A DNA stretch of 21,512 nucleotides from Deltaproteobacteria bacterium (GCA_005879255.1 VBKY01000085.1:1-21512); one strand, 5' to 3'; shown: positions 1 to 9,802, counted from the first letter of the stretch. Made by a program: numbers and translations. Notes: a model not told the origin generated them from the sequence alone.

Positions 1-60
1 GGGTATAATGCTTGCCGCGCTCAGTCCTCGTTACCCAGTCCTCAGGCCTTGCGACCAAAT

Positions 61-1476
61 CTAGATATCGAAGTACAGAGCGAACTCCCAGGGATGGGGT
101 CGAAGCCGGATGGCATCCACCTCGGCCTTTCTCTTGTACTCCAGCCAGGTCTCGATCACGTCCTTGGTGAACACATCTCCTTTTAACAGAAAGTCATGAT
201 CCTTCTCCAAGGCATCCAAGGCTTGGTCTAAAGACCCCGGCATCGATTTCACCTTGGCCGCCTCTTCTGGCTCTAGCTCGTACAAATTCTTGTCGATCGG
301 CTTGGGCGGCTCGGTCTTGTTCCGGATCCCATCCAGTCCCGCCATCAGCATGGCCGGAAAGGCAAAGTAGGGATTGCAGCTCGGATCGGGGGTTCTAAAC
401 TCTAGCCTCTTGGCCTTCTCGCTGGTGGAGTACATCGGAATTCGCACACAGGCGCTGCGGTTTCGGGCGGAGTAAACCAGATTGATCGGTGCTTCATAGC
501 CAGGCACTAATCTCCTGTAAGAGTTCGTCGTGGGGGCGATGAAGGCGCACAGCGCATGGGCGTGTTTGATCAAACCGCCAATGTAATACCGAGCGGTGTC
601 GCTGATCAGCCCGTAGCCCTTCTTGTCGTAGAAAATATTCTTTCCCGCTTTCCACAAACTCTGGTGCGTGTGCATGCCGGAGCCGTTGTCTTGGAATAAC
701 GGCTTGGGCATGACCGTGACCACCTTGTCTCTTTTGCGGGCGGTGTTCTTGACCACGTACTTATAAAGCAAAACCTTGTCGGCCATCCGGGTCAACGTGT
801 CAAAGCGCATGTCGATCTCGGTCTGCCCGGCGGTGGCGACTTCGTGATGGTGCACTTCGATCTTGACCCCGCATTTCTCTAAATTTAACACCATCTCGGA
901 GCGTAAATCCTGGTACTGGTCCATCGGCGGTACCGGAAAGTAGCCTTCTTTGTACCTGATCTTGTTCCCTAAATTGGGGACGCTGTTGTTGCCGGAGTTC
1001 CAAAACCCTTCGATGGAGTCGATATGATAGTACCCTTCGTGGTGGTTCTGGTCGAATCGGACGCTGTCGAAAATAAAAAACTCGATCTCGGGTCCCCAGT
1101 AACTGGTGTCCGCGAGGCCGGTGGACTTTAAATACTTCTCGGCTTTCTGGGCGACATATCTCGGATCTCGGGTGTAGGGCTCGCGGGTAATGGCGTCTAA
1201 AACATTACACAGAAAACTGATCGTCGGATGCTCGCTGAACGGGTCGATCATCGCGGTGTCGGCGTCGGGGAGCAAAATCATGTCGGACTCGTTGATCGAT
1301 TGAAATCCTCTGATGCTTGAGCCGTCGAAGCCTAAACCGTCTTCGAATAGCTCGGCATTGAGTTCCGTGGCCGGGATCGAAAAGTGCTGCCATAATCCGG
1401 GAAAATCGACAAACTTCAAATCCACGATCTCGACCTTGTTCTTCTTCGCCAACTCTAAGGCGTCTTTGACTGGCAT
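61..1476 (-). CDS. glnA: Type I glutamine synthetase
   Basis: Makes glutamine from glutamate, ammonia and ATP in the cytoplasm; forms dodecamers. The 471-residue length is normal for bacterial GSI. Visible family signatures are DGSSIRGF (residues 51-58), the metal-binding GPEIEFFIF (128-136), the [12 protein letters not shown] segment in the middle, the ATP-site [16 protein letters not shown], and the Arg-rich NRSACVRIP. The KNLYEL motif puts a tyrosine at residue 399, matching the adenylylation site of the enterobacterial enzyme (Tyr397), so this is a GSI-beta form under GlnE-type control; that GlnE exists is inferred. The ATG is preceded by AAGGAGG 11 bases upstream. It lies 116 bases downstream of glnB on the same strand and no separate sigma-54 promoter is seen in that gap, so glnB-glnA is probably one transcript. 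No terminator is evident in the 60 bases left of the stop. Confidence 0.97.
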   Translation of the reverse strand: MPVKDALELAKKNKVEIVDLKFVDFPGLWQHFSIPATELNAELFEDGLGFDGSSIRGFQSINESDMILLPDADTAMIDPFSEHPTISFLCNVLDAITREPYTRDPRYVAQKAEKYLKSTGLADTSYWGPEIEFFIFDSVRFDQNHHEGYYHIDSIEGFWNSGNNSVPNLGNKIRYKEGYFPVPPMDQYQDLRSEMVLNLEKCGVKIEVHHHEVATAGQTEIDMRFDTLTRMADKVLLYKYVVKNTARKRDKVVTVMPKPLFQDNGSGMHTHQSLWKAGKNIFYDKKGYGLISDTARYYIGGLIKHAHALCAFIAPTTNSYRRLVPGYEAPINLVYSARNRSACVRIPMYSTSEKAKRLEFRTPDPSCNPYFAFPAMLMAGLDGIRNKTEPPKPIDKNLYELEPEEAAKVKSMPGSLDQALDALEKDHDFLLKGDVFTKDVIETWLEYKRKAEVDAIRLRPHPWEFALYFDI

Positions 1477-1529
1477 GTAAGTATTTGCCTCCTTAAAAAA
1501 ATTATCGGTTGCTCACAGCTGATTGTTTG

Positions 1530-1561
1530 CCAAGGATCCGGGCGCTCGGTTGAACGCTTGG
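1530..1561 (-). other. Imperfect stem between glnB and glnA
   Basis: CCAAG (1530-1534) pairs with CTTGG (1557-1561), with an inner CCG/CGG pairing (1538-1540 with 1547-1549). It sits in the middle of the 116-base glnB-glnA gap and has no T-run in either direction. It could be an RNA-processing or partial-attenuation stem that sets the GlnB:GlnA ratio, or chance. Low confidence. Confidence 0.3.
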
Positions 1562-1592
1562 AGAAACTAAGAATTCAGACTCTGCCGCTTAA

Positions 1593-1940
<348 letters not shown>

Positions 1941-1994
1941 TTAAGGGTCTGTTAGAAATGATCATTGAAAACCGCTTGGCGGTAAAAATTTACG

Positions 1995-2010
1995 AGCAAG
2001 CGCGATGCCA
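1995..2010 (-). promoter_or_regulatory. Sigma-54 promoter of glnB-glnA
   Basis: On the minus strand the bases read TGGCATCGCGCTTGCT. The sigma-54 consensus is TGGCAYR-N4-TTGCW; only one position (R to C) deviates, and the GG and GC dinucleotides have the required 10-base separation. The predicted start near 1984 gives a leader of about 53 bases before the glnB ATG. Sigma-54 dependence implies an AAA+ enhancer-binding protein, for which a candidate site lies 95 bases upstream. Confidence 0.88.
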
Positions 2011-2105
2011 TAGTGCTGAATTTTCAGAGTGTCAGGTTAAGCTGCAAAAAGAAAAAGGAATTTTTAGTATCGGTAATGAAACTTGCAGAGTAAGAGTTGA
2101 AAAAC

Positions 2106-2134
2106 TGCTTAGCGATTAAGCGCTGAGCCTAATT
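2106..2134 (-). promoter_or_regulatory. Candidate enhancer element U1 (glnB-glnA)
   Basis: Contains the interrupted palindrome GCTTA-N5-TAAGC (2107-2121), then a third half-site, GCCTAA, 20 bases after the first. The same layout recurs upstream of the other sigma-54 promoters here (4560, 4769, 9774). It ends 95 bases above the -24 box, a usual distance for NtrC-type enhancers. The half-site (about GCNTAA) does not match the enterobacterial NtrC consensus, so the binding protein is unknown. Confidence 0.55.
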
Positions 2135-2169
2135 TCTATGCATTGGCGCATTGGCACAAACCAATCGGT

Positions 2170-2205
2170 GGCCGAGAGCCGCATTGTTAGATGCGGCTCT
2201 CGGCC
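2170..2205 (-). terminator. Long perfect stem after amtB
   Basis: A 15-base perfect inverted repeat (GGCCGAGAGCCGCAT and its complement) with a 6-base loop begins 6 bases after the amtB stop codon. The minus-strand sequence after the stem is only loosely T-rich, so it is not a textbook rho-independent terminator. Its position and strength still make transcription end or 3'-end protection of glnK-amtB mRNA the likely role. It separates this operon from the glnB-glnA control region. Confidence 0.7.
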
Positions 2206-2211
2206 GCCTCA

Positions 2212-4005
2212 CTATTCCACTATTTTTTGCCCCGTATGCAACTGGAAGTCCGGATAACCGAGCACGCCCATCTCCGGACCGTCGAGACCTTCGACCTCAG
2301 TTTCCTTGCTGACGCGAAGCGGTGTGATGACATCGCTGATTTTGAACCAGACATAGGCCATGACGAAGCCAAAGACCGCGACAACAATACAATCGATGAA
2401 CTGCATAATGAACTGTGAGAAATCGCCGTAGAGCAGCCCACGCACGCCGTCGGAGCCGTAGGCCTTGACCATACTGTCGCGCACGACACCATTCCATCCT
2501 GCTCCGTATTCGCCAGTCGCGAAGATACCAACCGACAGCACGCCCCAGAGACCGTTTGTGCCGTGCACTGAGATGGCACCGACCGGATCATCAACCCCAC
2601 GAGCCTCGAAGAAGAAAACACTGAGCACCACAAGAATACCCGCAACCGCGCCGATGATTATCGCCCCGACAGGATTGACGAAGGCACAGGGCGCCGTAAT
2701 CGCGACGAGGCCGGCGAGCATACCGTTACACATCATCGTGGTATCGGGCTTAAGACCCTTGGCCATGAGCGTGAACATGGCGAACGTCGCTCCGGTGAAG
2801 CTTGCGAGCATCGTGTTCACGACGATGAAGCTGATGCGCAGGTCGGTACCGGCGAGGGTCGAACCTGGGTTGAAGCCGAACCACCCGAAGGCCAATATGA
2901 AGGTTCCCAACGCGACGATTGGTACGTTATGGGCCGTTATGGCCTGCGGTCTACCCTGGGAGTCGTATTTTCCGATACGCGGGCCGATGACCATCGCTCC
3001 CGCAAGCGCGATAATGCCGCCCATCGAGTGCACCACGCCGGAACCGGCGAAGTCTACAGCGCCGTGCCCAAGGCCCCAGTTGATGCCGCCCTGAGCTAGC
3101 CAGCCACCACCCCAGACCCAGTTCGCGTACAAGCAATAAGGGAGCGCCACCCAAAAGCCGTACAGAACGAAGTTCTTCCACGACCAGCGCTCGGCCATGG
3201 CACCCGTTGGGATCGTCGCGGTGGTGTCCATGAAGACCATCATGAAGAAAAAGAGCACCAGCACGGCTACGTCATTGGCGGCGCCAGTAAGAAACCAACC
3301 CGTCGTTCCGATGATGCCATAAGTGAATGCACCTGTTGCCTTTCCAGCCGCGTCAACCGCCGCACCCAACCCCCAACCTCCGTTCAACATCGAAAGACCG
3401 GGACCAAGAGATGCGTACCAGCCCGGAGGTACGGGTCCATTCCACCAATTGCCCCAGCCTATGGCAAAGCCGTAGATCCAGAATCCCAGCCCACCGAGCG
3501 GGTAAATCATTAAGTTCATCGCCGCAGTATGGGAGCTGTTCTTCGCACGGCAAAGGCCGGTTTCGACCAGCATGAATCCCGCCTGCATAAACATAACTAG
3601 GAAGCCGGCGACCAGTGCCCAAACGAAATTGACCGAAAACAAGTTGTGCGCCATCCGGTCGTAGACATCTTGAGCAGAAAGCTTCTCGGGGATGTCTCCC
3701 TTGCCATCGCCGGCCGGCGTCGCCCAGACACCGGAGTTCGTGCCGGTCGGATCGGGCCATAGCGGCGTTTTGGGGTCCGGGCTCGTCGCCGTGAAGTACG
3801 GCGGCAATTTTGGCGCTGGCGTCGCAGCGGCAGGTGCCCCCGCTGCCGGCGCACCAGGTGCCGCTGGCGCCTCGGCCTTCGGCGGCTCGGCTGCGGGCGC
3901 GCCCTCTTTGGTTTCCTCCGCAGCGAAAGAAGATCCAACAGACAAACTCGTCCATAGCAGCATCGCTACGAACGCGAACACGTACCTATAAAATCCTCGT
4001 TTCAT
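2212..4005 (-). CDS. amtB: Ammonium transporter Amt/AmtB
   Basis: Inner-membrane trimeric ammonium channel. I choose the ATG at 4005 (597 residues) because GGGGGAGGA stands just before it; an upstream ATG at 4047 would overlap glnK. Residues 1-28 form a signal peptide ending SSFA/AEE, followed by an Ala/Pro-rich linker (about 30-68). The Amt core begins near residue 110 with many hydrophobic helices. The twin pore histidines are His326 (GSGVVHSMGG) and His481 (SVHGTNGLWG); FMDTTATIPTGAMAERW (258-274) is the usual conserved helix. The protein is longer than E. coli AmtB (about 400 mature residues) because of the N-terminal linker and an extra loop at about 185-245. It follows glnK by 31 bases, the classic glnK-amtB operon in which the PII T-loop plugs the channel. 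Confidence 0.95.
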   Translation of the reverse strand: MKRGFYRYVFAFVAMLLWTSLSVGSSFAAEETKEGAPAAEPPKAEAPAAPGAPAAGAPAAATPAPKLPPYFTATSPDPKTPLWPDPTGTNSGVWATPAGDGKGDIPEKLSAQDVYDRMAHNLFSVNFVWALVAGFLVMFMQAGFMLVETGLCRAKNSSHTAAMNLMIYPLGGLGFWIYGFAIGWGNWWNGPVPPGWYASLGPGLSMLNGGWGLGAAVDAAGKATGAFTYGIIGTTGWFLTGAANDVAVLVLFFFMMVFMDTTATIPTGAMAERWSWKNFVLYGFWVALPYCLYANWVWGGGWLAQGGINWGLGHGAVDFAGSGVVHSMGGIIALAGAMVIGPRIGKYDSQGRPQAITAHNVPIVALGTFILAFGWFGFNPGSTLAGTDLRISFIVVNTMLASFTGATFAMFTLMAKGLKPDTTMMCNGMLAGLVAITAPCAFVNPVGAIIIGAVAGILVVLSVFFFEARGVDDPVGAISVHGTNGLWGVLSVGIFATGEYGAGWNGVVRDSMVKAYGSDGVRGLLYGDFSQFIMQFIDCIVVAVFGFVMAYVWFKISDVITPLRVSKETEVEGLDGPEMGVLGYPDFQLHTGQKIVE

Positions 4006-4036
4006 TATTCCTCCCCCTTCTATCAATTGCGAGCTC

Positions 4037-4423
<387 letters not shown>

Positions 4424-4443
4424 CTAGGCCACTTGCCGTCGTG

Positions 4444-4459
4444 AGCAAGCGTAATGCCA
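4444..4459 (-). promoter_or_regulatory. Sigma-54 promoter of glnK-amtB, proximal (type A)
   Basis: The minus strand reads TGGCATTACGCTTGCT, matching TGGCAYR-N4-TTGCW at all but one position, with correct GG/GC spacing. It is almost the same as the glnB promoter at 1995-2010 (13 of 16 bases). The predicted start near 4433 gives a leader of about 58 bases. An enhancer-like palindrome lies 100 bases upstream. Confidence 0.88.
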
Positions 4460-4559
4460 CGATAAGGAATTGCGTGGTAGGAATTGATGAAGCTGGAAAT
4501 GATTAGAGATTTTCAGCGATCACCGGAGACATTCACATAGGGTGGCGGACGACCACGAA

Positions 4560-4588
4560 TGCTCAATGATTGAGCCTCGTGTGAGCAA
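4560..4588 (-). promoter_or_regulatory. Candidate enhancer element U2
   Basis: Contains the perfect 15-base palindrome GCTCAATGATTGAGC (4561-4575), with the same spacing (N5 between 5-base half-sites) as U1. Its first 16 bases match U1 at 12 positions; the third half-site is less clear. It lies 100 bases above the proximal sigma-54 promoter, and within the leader that would be transcribed from the distal promoter at 4618-4633. Confidence 0.5.
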
Positions 4589-4617
4589 AAATCCGGGAAA
4601 GAAAGCGCGCGCCTGAA

Positions 4618-4633
4618 CGCAACGAGTATGCCG
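4618..4633 (-). promoter_or_regulatory. Second, distal sigma-54-like promoter of glnK-amtB (type B)
   Basis: The minus strand reads CGGCATACTCGTTGCG: GGCAT, A, four bases, TTGC, with correct 10-base spacing between GG and GC; only the outermost bases deviate. It resembles the promoter of the broken glnK copy (9636-9651). Transcription from it would give a leader of about 232 bases. Enhancer-like element U3 stands 135 bases above it, so promoter and element form a second complete unit. Confidence 0.6.
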
Positions 4634-4647
4634 TGGTTCAAAATCTA

Positions 4648-4722
4648 TTATGACTGGGAAATGAATTTTATTTTGTTTTTATTTCTATGAACTAAGTTTT
4701 ATGATTTTTTTATATATTAATG
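4648..4722. other. Very AT-rich stretch between promoter and element U3
   Basis: About 75 bases of mostly A/T with repeated T-runs, standing out from the GC-rich surroundings. It lies between the distal sigma-54 promoter and element U3, where intrinsic bending or an IHF-type protein commonly helps looping at sigma-54 promoters. A similar but weaker AT-rich tract lies at the same place in the broken cassette (about 9660-9725). No gene is seen in 4376-4915. Confidence 0.45.
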
Positions 4723-4768
4723 CGCTGATCGTTTCTCCATGGGACAAATCAAGCCTTTCCGCACATGA

Positions 4769-4797
4769 TGCTTAAGCTTTATGCACGCTGCATAAAT
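4769..4797 (-). promoter_or_regulatory. Candidate enhancer element U3
   Basis: Contains a perfect 19-base inverted repeat, TTTATGCA-CGC-TGCATAAA (4778-4796), preceded by GCTTA. It matches U4 at 9774-9802 at 24 of 29 bases with no gaps, although the flanking sequence has diverged. That conservation suggests a protein-binding site. It lies 135 bases above the distal sigma-54 promoter. Confidence 0.6.
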
Positions 4798-4915
4798 CGT
4801 GAGCAGAAAATTTGTCTGAAAAAACCGAGAGACGAGATCAAACGGATCGGCATTAACCATGAACGCAACGCATTCGATGAGATGCGATCCGTCCCAAGGC
4901 TCTACGTATGCGGGA

Positions 4916-5614
4916 CTACGGCTTAGTAGGCGGGATCACCAGACGATAGCCGATGCCACTTTCAGTTCTCAGCAATCTATCAGGCGAAGTTGGGATCTCG
5001 ATTTTCTTGCGCAAATGCATCATGTAGACACGCAGATATTGAGACTGTTCTTCGGCATTGGGACCCCAAACCTCGCGCAACAGTTGCTTCTGCGTCACCA
5101 CTTTTCCAGCGTTGACCGCCAACAGCTTGAGGAGCGCATACTCAGTGGCGGTGAGCTTGACTTCGCGTCCGGCGACGGTGACGCAATGACTGTTAAAGTC
5201 GATGACGAGGTGGCCGGCTTCAAAGCAGGCGGCCTCGCCACCGCCGGAAACGCGCCGCTGGATCGCCCGTAGGCGCGCTAGTAGTTCGGTGGCTTCGAAA
5301 GGCTTGGTGACATAATCATCGGCGCCCGCATCCAAGGCTGCGACCTTGTCTTCTGGCCCGTCGCGAACGGAAAGAACGAGGACCGGCACCTGACTCCACT
5401 GGCGCAGACGTTCAAGAACCGCCAGTCCGTCCATGTCCGGCAGACCCAGATCTAACAGAACCACATCCGGGCGGCGCAGAGCTGCTTCGGAGAGGCCGTG
5501 CCGGCCGCTCTCGGACTCTAGCGTGCGGTAATGTTCTTGCTCTAAAAGCACACGGAGCAATTTGCGGATCTGCGGCTCGTCGTCTATGACCAGCGCCGTA
5601 GAGTTATCGCTCAC
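4916..5614 (-). CDS. kdpE: KdpE-like response regulator (OmpR family)
   Basis: A 232-residue cytoplasmic transcription factor. The receiver domain (about 5-120) has the acidic pair Asp11-Asp12, phospho-acceptor Asp55 (LLDLGLPDMDGL) and the VTKPF lysine. LRQWSQVPVLVLS and KVAALDAGADDYVTKPF closely follow E. coli KdpE. The C-terminal half is an OmpR-type winged helix (ATEYALLKLLAVNAGKVVTQKQLL...YLRVYMMHLRKKIE). The start is GTG at 5614, overlapping the kinase stop codon by 4 bases (GTGA), so the two are translationally coupled. No kdpFABC potassium-pump genes lie in the window, so the target is not shown. It has no AAA+ domain and cannot itself drive the sigma-54 promoters nearby. Confidence 0.88.
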   Translation of the reverse strand: MSDNSTALVIDDEPQIRKLLRVLLEQEHYRTLESESGRHGLSEAALRRPDVVLLDLGLPDMDGLAVLERLRQWSQVPVLVLSVRDGPEDKVAALDAGADDYVTKPFEATELLARLRAIQRRVSGGGEAACFEAGHLVIDFNSHCVTVAGREVKLTATEYALLKLLAVNAGKVVTQKQLLREVWGPNAEEQSQYLRVYMMHLRKKIEIPTSPDRLLRTESGIGYRLVIPPTKP

Positions 5615-7167
5615 GCAAGTTTCTCCATGACATCCGGTCGCAACGTTTCGACAGGAATAGTTATCACAAATTCCGCTCCATGCGGTCGTTTATTTGCAGC
5701 GGCCACGCTGCCGCCGAGCGCACGCGTGAAACCGTCGACGATCGCCAGGCCAAGACCGGTGCCTCCGGGACGCGCCTCGGCCCCGCGGTAGAAGGTTTCA
5801 AAGATATGCGGTAACTCCCATTCTGCAACGCCTTTTCCTTCATCGCGTACCGAAATAACTAGCCGCTCGTCAGCGACACGCGCGTTTAATTTTATTTCGC
5901 TTCCAGCGGCACTGTTCGATCCCGCGTTAAGCAGCAAATTGGAAAGACACTGTTCAAGCAAAGGTTGATCGATGCGCACCATTGGCAAGCTTCGGTCGAG
6001 GTCAACTTCAACTCTGTGCGAGGCGACGACATCGGCGGCGAGATCCTTAGCGGCTTCGATGATTTCGCCGACGTCGCACCAATCCAGCTGGGGATGAACC
6101 GCTCCCGATTCGATGCGCGTCATATTTAGCAAATTGTTGATTACCCGATGCAAACGCCGCAGCGCCTGCTGGATTTCGTGCAACGTCGCCTGACTTTTCT
6201 CATTAGGAACGACCATCTTAGCGAGAGCGGATATTCCTGTGCCGACAACCGATAGCGGTGTTTTAAGCTCGTGCGAGACGCTTTGGAGCAATGCGCGCTC
6301 CAGCCGTTCAGTCGCCTCGATAATTTCCGCTCGCTTGGCGCCTTGAAGTAGATCGTCTTTCTCTAGGATGGTACCGATGAGCACGGCGAAGGTCTGCAGC
6401 AACTCTTTTTCCGCGAGTCCGATCGTGGTTTGCGGGGCAGGACGAATGGACAGAACCCCCATCACCGCGGTGCCGCCCTCAAGGGGCAGATGCAGCGCTC
6501 GCGAATCTGAAAATGTGTCGGTGAATCTGCCCGCGGGCATGCGATGGCTAAATGCCCAAGCAGCCACCTTATATTCCTTTTCGTCGAGCGAACAAGAACT
6601 TGCCGGGTGCGTCTCCGCCGCGAGAGAATGATCCGGCAGACGAAGCACGAGAGACGCGCGCACGCCAAAGAGTGTGTCAGTAAGGCTGATCGCGGCGCGC
6701 AAGCCGCCGTCGAGATCGTGCGCCAAGCCGGCTTCATGTACGAGCTCATAAAGCGCGGCGGTGCGCTGTTGTCTGTTCCGTTCGGCCATCTCGTTTAGGC
6801 GTAGCTGGCTCGTCAAGTGCCCCATCGCAATCGCGACGATGAAAAACATAGCGAATATCATCAGGTCTTCGATTTTTGCGATATGAAGGCTGAAGCGGGT
6901 TGGGATAAAGAAAAAATTCCAGACCAAAGCACTGCTCGCAGCGACCAAGAGTGCCGGGCCACGGTGCAATTTCATTCCTACGGCGACGACCAGTAAGAGG
7001 TAGAGCAGAGCGATGGCAAAGTAGCCGGTCACAGGTTCAAGCACCGCTGCTGCGGCAGTAACCAGCGCCGTCAGAATGATCGCGATGATGTATTCATTAA
7101 ACAGCACGGCTTTGCGGCCGGGCTTCTTGGATACGGAAACGCTTTCTGCTGTTATCCCTTGCACCAT
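5611..7167 (-). CDS. kdpD: KdpD-like sensor kinase lacking the N-terminal KdpD domains
   Basis: Membrane histidine kinase paired with the downstream regulator. Four hydrophobic segments (about residues 25-118, a DUF4118-type KdpD membrane module) are followed by a GAF-like region (about 140-270), the H-box SVSHELKTPLS (His301 counted from the TTG at 7173), an N-box (LSNLLLNAGSNSA) and G-boxes (DEGKGVAEWELPHIFETFYRG, GGTGLGLAIVDGF). E. coli KdpD is about 890 residues; here the N-terminal osmosensitive KdpD and Usp-like domains are missing altogether. The start is uncertain: ATG at 7167 or TTG at 7173, neither with a strong ribosome site. Short KdpD-like kinases without those domains are known, so this may be a natural short form rather than a truncation. 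Confidence 0.85.
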   Translation of the reverse strand: MVQGITAESVSVSKKPGRKAVLFNEYIIAIILTALVTAAAAVLEPVTGYFAIALLYLLLVVAVGMKLHRGPALLVAASSALVWNFFFIPTRFSLHIAKIEDLMIFAMFFIVAIAMGHLTSQLRLNEMAERNRQQRTAALYELVHEAGLAHDLDGGLRAAISLTDTLFGVRASLVLRLPDHSLAAETHPASSCSLDEKEYKVAAWAFSHRMPAGRFTDTFSDSRALHLPLEGGTAVMGVLSIRPAPQTTIGLAEKELLQTFAVLIGTILEKDDLLQGAKRAEIIEATERLERALLQSVSHELKTPLSVVGTGISALAKMVVPNEKSQATLHEIQQALRRLHRVINNLLNMTRIESGAVHPQLDWCDVGEIIEAAKDLAADVVASHRVEVDLDRSLPMVRIDQPLLEQCLSNLLLNAGSNSAAGSEIKLNARVADERLVISVRDEGKGVAEWELPHIFETFYRGAEARPGGTGLGLAIVDGFTRALGGSVAAANKRPHGAEFVITIPVETLRPDVMEKLA

Positions 7168-7195
7168 GGCCAACTCGATTCGCTGTCCCTGCTAA

Positions 7196-7224
7196 CAGCT
7201 AACGCGCCCGATAAATGGTGTCAA
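7196..7224 (-). promoter_or_regulatory. Possible sigma-70 promoter of the kinase-regulator pair
   Basis: A perfect -35 hexamer TTGACA (7219-7224, minus strand) is followed after 17 bases by a weak -10, TAGCTG (7196-7201). It stands just upstream of the kinase start. The weak -10 makes this tentative. Confidence 0.3.
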
Positions 7225-7332
7225 ACAACTACGTCTCAGACAATCAATGAGGAATAAATGAAAGAGAGAGACTTGGGAAGTTGGCAGGAGCTGAGTGTGA
7301 AAATCGCGGGGAAGATTTCGCCGTCAGTTTTC

Positions 7333-7369
7333 CTGCCGGGATCGAGCAGTGCTGTCACGACCCCGGCAG
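7333..7369 (-). terminator. Strong hairpin downstream of the broken amtB
   Basis: CTGCCGGG (7333-7340) pairs with CCCGGCAG (7362-7369), extended by TCG/CGA after one mismatch, with a 13-base loop. It lies about 85 bases past the amtB copy 2 stop and before the kinase promoter region. There is no clear T-run on either side. The rest of 7174-7453 shows no gene. Confidence 0.45.
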
Positions 7370-7453
7370 TAGGTAAATTTCAAACTGTGTCTACGCTTTA
7401 TTTCTCTTTACAACTCTAATGTGTCCTTGGTTGTCATTAGGTCACCTATTTCC

Positions 7454-9209
7454 TCAGTTCTGTTCCGCAACAACTTTTCTCCCATGCAACTCAGCCGCTG
7501 TAGAGGCTGCGGCCACGCCGACCGTGCTAAGTCCCACTCCCGACGGGTGAAGCTGGAAGTCCGGATAACCGAGCGTGCCCATTTCCGGACCATCGAGGCC
7601 TTCAATCTCAGTCTCTTTGCTGACACGAATCGGTGTGATGAGATCGCTGACCTTGAACCAAACGTAGGCCATGCAAAACCCGAAGACCGCTACGACGCTA
7701 GCATCAATCACTTGCATGAAGAACTGTGAGAAATCACCGTAGAGCAATCCGCGCACGCCGTCAGAGCCGTAAAGCTTCACCATTCCGTCGCGCCGTACTG
7801 CCCCGTCGCGAAGATACCCACAGAGATCACTCCCCACAAGCCGTTCACTCCGTGGACGGAGATAGCGCCCACCGGATCATCGACGCCCACTCGTTCCCAG
7901 AAAAAAACGCTCACGACCACCAGCCAGCCGGCTACTAACCCAATGACCGCGGCTGCCCAAGGGTCGATGAATGCACACGGCGCGGTGATCGCGACAAGCC
8001 CGGCGAGCATGCCATTGCAGCACATCGTTGGATCGGGCTTGAGCCCTTTCAGCATCAGGGTAACCATCGCCGCAAGCGCGCCGACGATACCGGCGAGCAT
8101 TGTGTTGACAACGATATAGCTAATTCGAAGGTCGGTTCCTGCAAGCGTTGAACCTGGATTAAACCCGAACCAGCCGAAGGCCAGAATGAAAGTTCCCAGC
8201 GCTACCATCGGCACGTCATGACCGGGCATCGCCTTTGGCCTTCCTTGCGAATCGTATTTACCAATGCGTGGTCCAAGTACCGTCGCACCCGCAAGGGCGA
8301 TTACACCTCCCATAGCATGTACAACAAACCGCCTCCCCAGACCCAGTTGCCATAGAGACAATAAGGCAAGGCAATCCAGAGACCGAACAAGCAGTAGTTT
8401 TTCCATGCCCAGCGTTCAGCCATGGCGCCCGTCGGGATCGTCGCGGTGGTGTCCATAAAAACCATCATAAAGAAAAACAACACCAGGACGGCCGTATCGC
8501 CGACGGCACCGGTTAAAAACCAACCCTTCAAACCTATAAGGCCATAAGTGAATGCGCCCGTCGCCTTTCCTGCCGCATCGACAGCTGCACCCAGACCCCA
8601 ACCATCATTGAGCACCGACAGGCCGGGACCGAGAGATGGGTACCATCCCGGGGGTACGGGCCCATTCCACCAGTTCCCCCAACCAATCGCGAAGCCGTAC
8701 ACCCAAAACGCAAGGCAGCCGAGCGGATAGATCATCAAGTTCATCGCCGCAGTGTGCGCAGCATTTTTTGCCCGGCAGAGCCCTGTTTCTACGAGCATGA
8801 AACCGGCCTGCATGAACATGACCAAGAACCCGGCGATTAAAGCCCAAACGTAATTGATCGAATAAAGGTTGTGAGCAATGCGATCGTAAAGGTCGGCAGG
8901 CTTCAGTTGGTCGGGAACGTCACCTTTGGCGTCCCCTGCTGGCGTTGCCCATACGCCGGAAGCTGCGCCCGTCGGATCGGGCCAGGCCGATGGCTTCTTC
9001 GGATCATCGCTGGTCGCCGTGAAGTAACTCGGCAACTTCGGCGCGGGCTCGGCCGCCGCCGGCGCTGCCGGCGCCGCCGCTGGTGCCTCAACTTTCGCCG
9101 GCTCCGGCGCCTTTGCTTCCTCGGCAGCGAAAGACAATCCTGTGAACAAAACCATCCATAGCGCAATGGCTAACGAGGCAAAAAAATAACCACATCTTAC
9201 TCTTTTCAT
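7454..9209 (-). pseudogene. amtB: Second ammonium transporter gene, broken by two out-of-frame deletions
   Basis: A paralogue of amtB at 2212-4005, with the same architecture: signal peptide ending LSFA/AEE, Ala/Pro linker, Amt core. The start at 9209 has AGGAGG. Compared with the intact copy there is a net loss of 64 bases near 8330-8350 (residues 302-323 of the intact protein, just before the first pore histidine), and a net loss of 22 bases near 7790-7800 (after the SVHG histidine). Each shifts the frame, so as written translation stops at residue 302 and the channel cannot form. The rest is well conserved in three successive frames (9209-8301, about 8340-7783, about 7795-7454). Either recent decay of a duplicate or assembly error; the neighbouring glnK copy is also broken. 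Confidence 0.88.
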
Positions 9210-9239
9210 TTTTCCTCCTGTTTCTCTGCTGTGAACTTC

Positions 9240-9683
<444 letters not shown>

Positions 9684-9773
9684 TTAACGGACAAGGAATA
9701 GAATTTTATAGGTTTTTTATGACCCTATCGGTCTAATGGAGAGACCCGACTGCGATGCGTGGCGCGCGAAAGC

Positions 9774-9802
9774 TGCTTAGGTTTTATGCACGGCGCCTAA
9801 AT
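9774..9802 (-). promoter_or_regulatory. Candidate enhancer element U4
   Basis: Same layout as U3 (24 of 29 bases): GCTTA, then TTTATGCA and GCCTAAA in inverted order. The flanking CTAAATATTTAG (9797-9808) adds a further inverted half-site. It ends 122 bases above the -24 box. Confidence 0.55.

Noticed and set aside
1..60. TATAAT-like bases at the left edge as a promoter
   Set aside because: The stretch is cut by the window end, so no -35 can be judged and no downstream gene is visible.
2191..2418. Plus-strand open frame starting in the amtB terminator stem
   Set aside because: It starts inside the stem and runs antisense through the conserved end of amtB.
3692..3991. Plus-strand open frames over the amtB Ala/Pro linker
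   Set aside because: They are shadows created by GC-rich low-complexity coding sequence on the other strand; no ribosome site or family match.
4859..5272. Plus-strand open frame of 137 codons over kdpE
   Set aside because: Antisense to the well-conserved regulator; no recognisable domain.
4916..7167. The two-component pair as NtrB-NtrC
   Set aside because: The regulator has an OmpR-type winged helix and no AAA+ domain, and the kinase has KdpD-type membrane helices.
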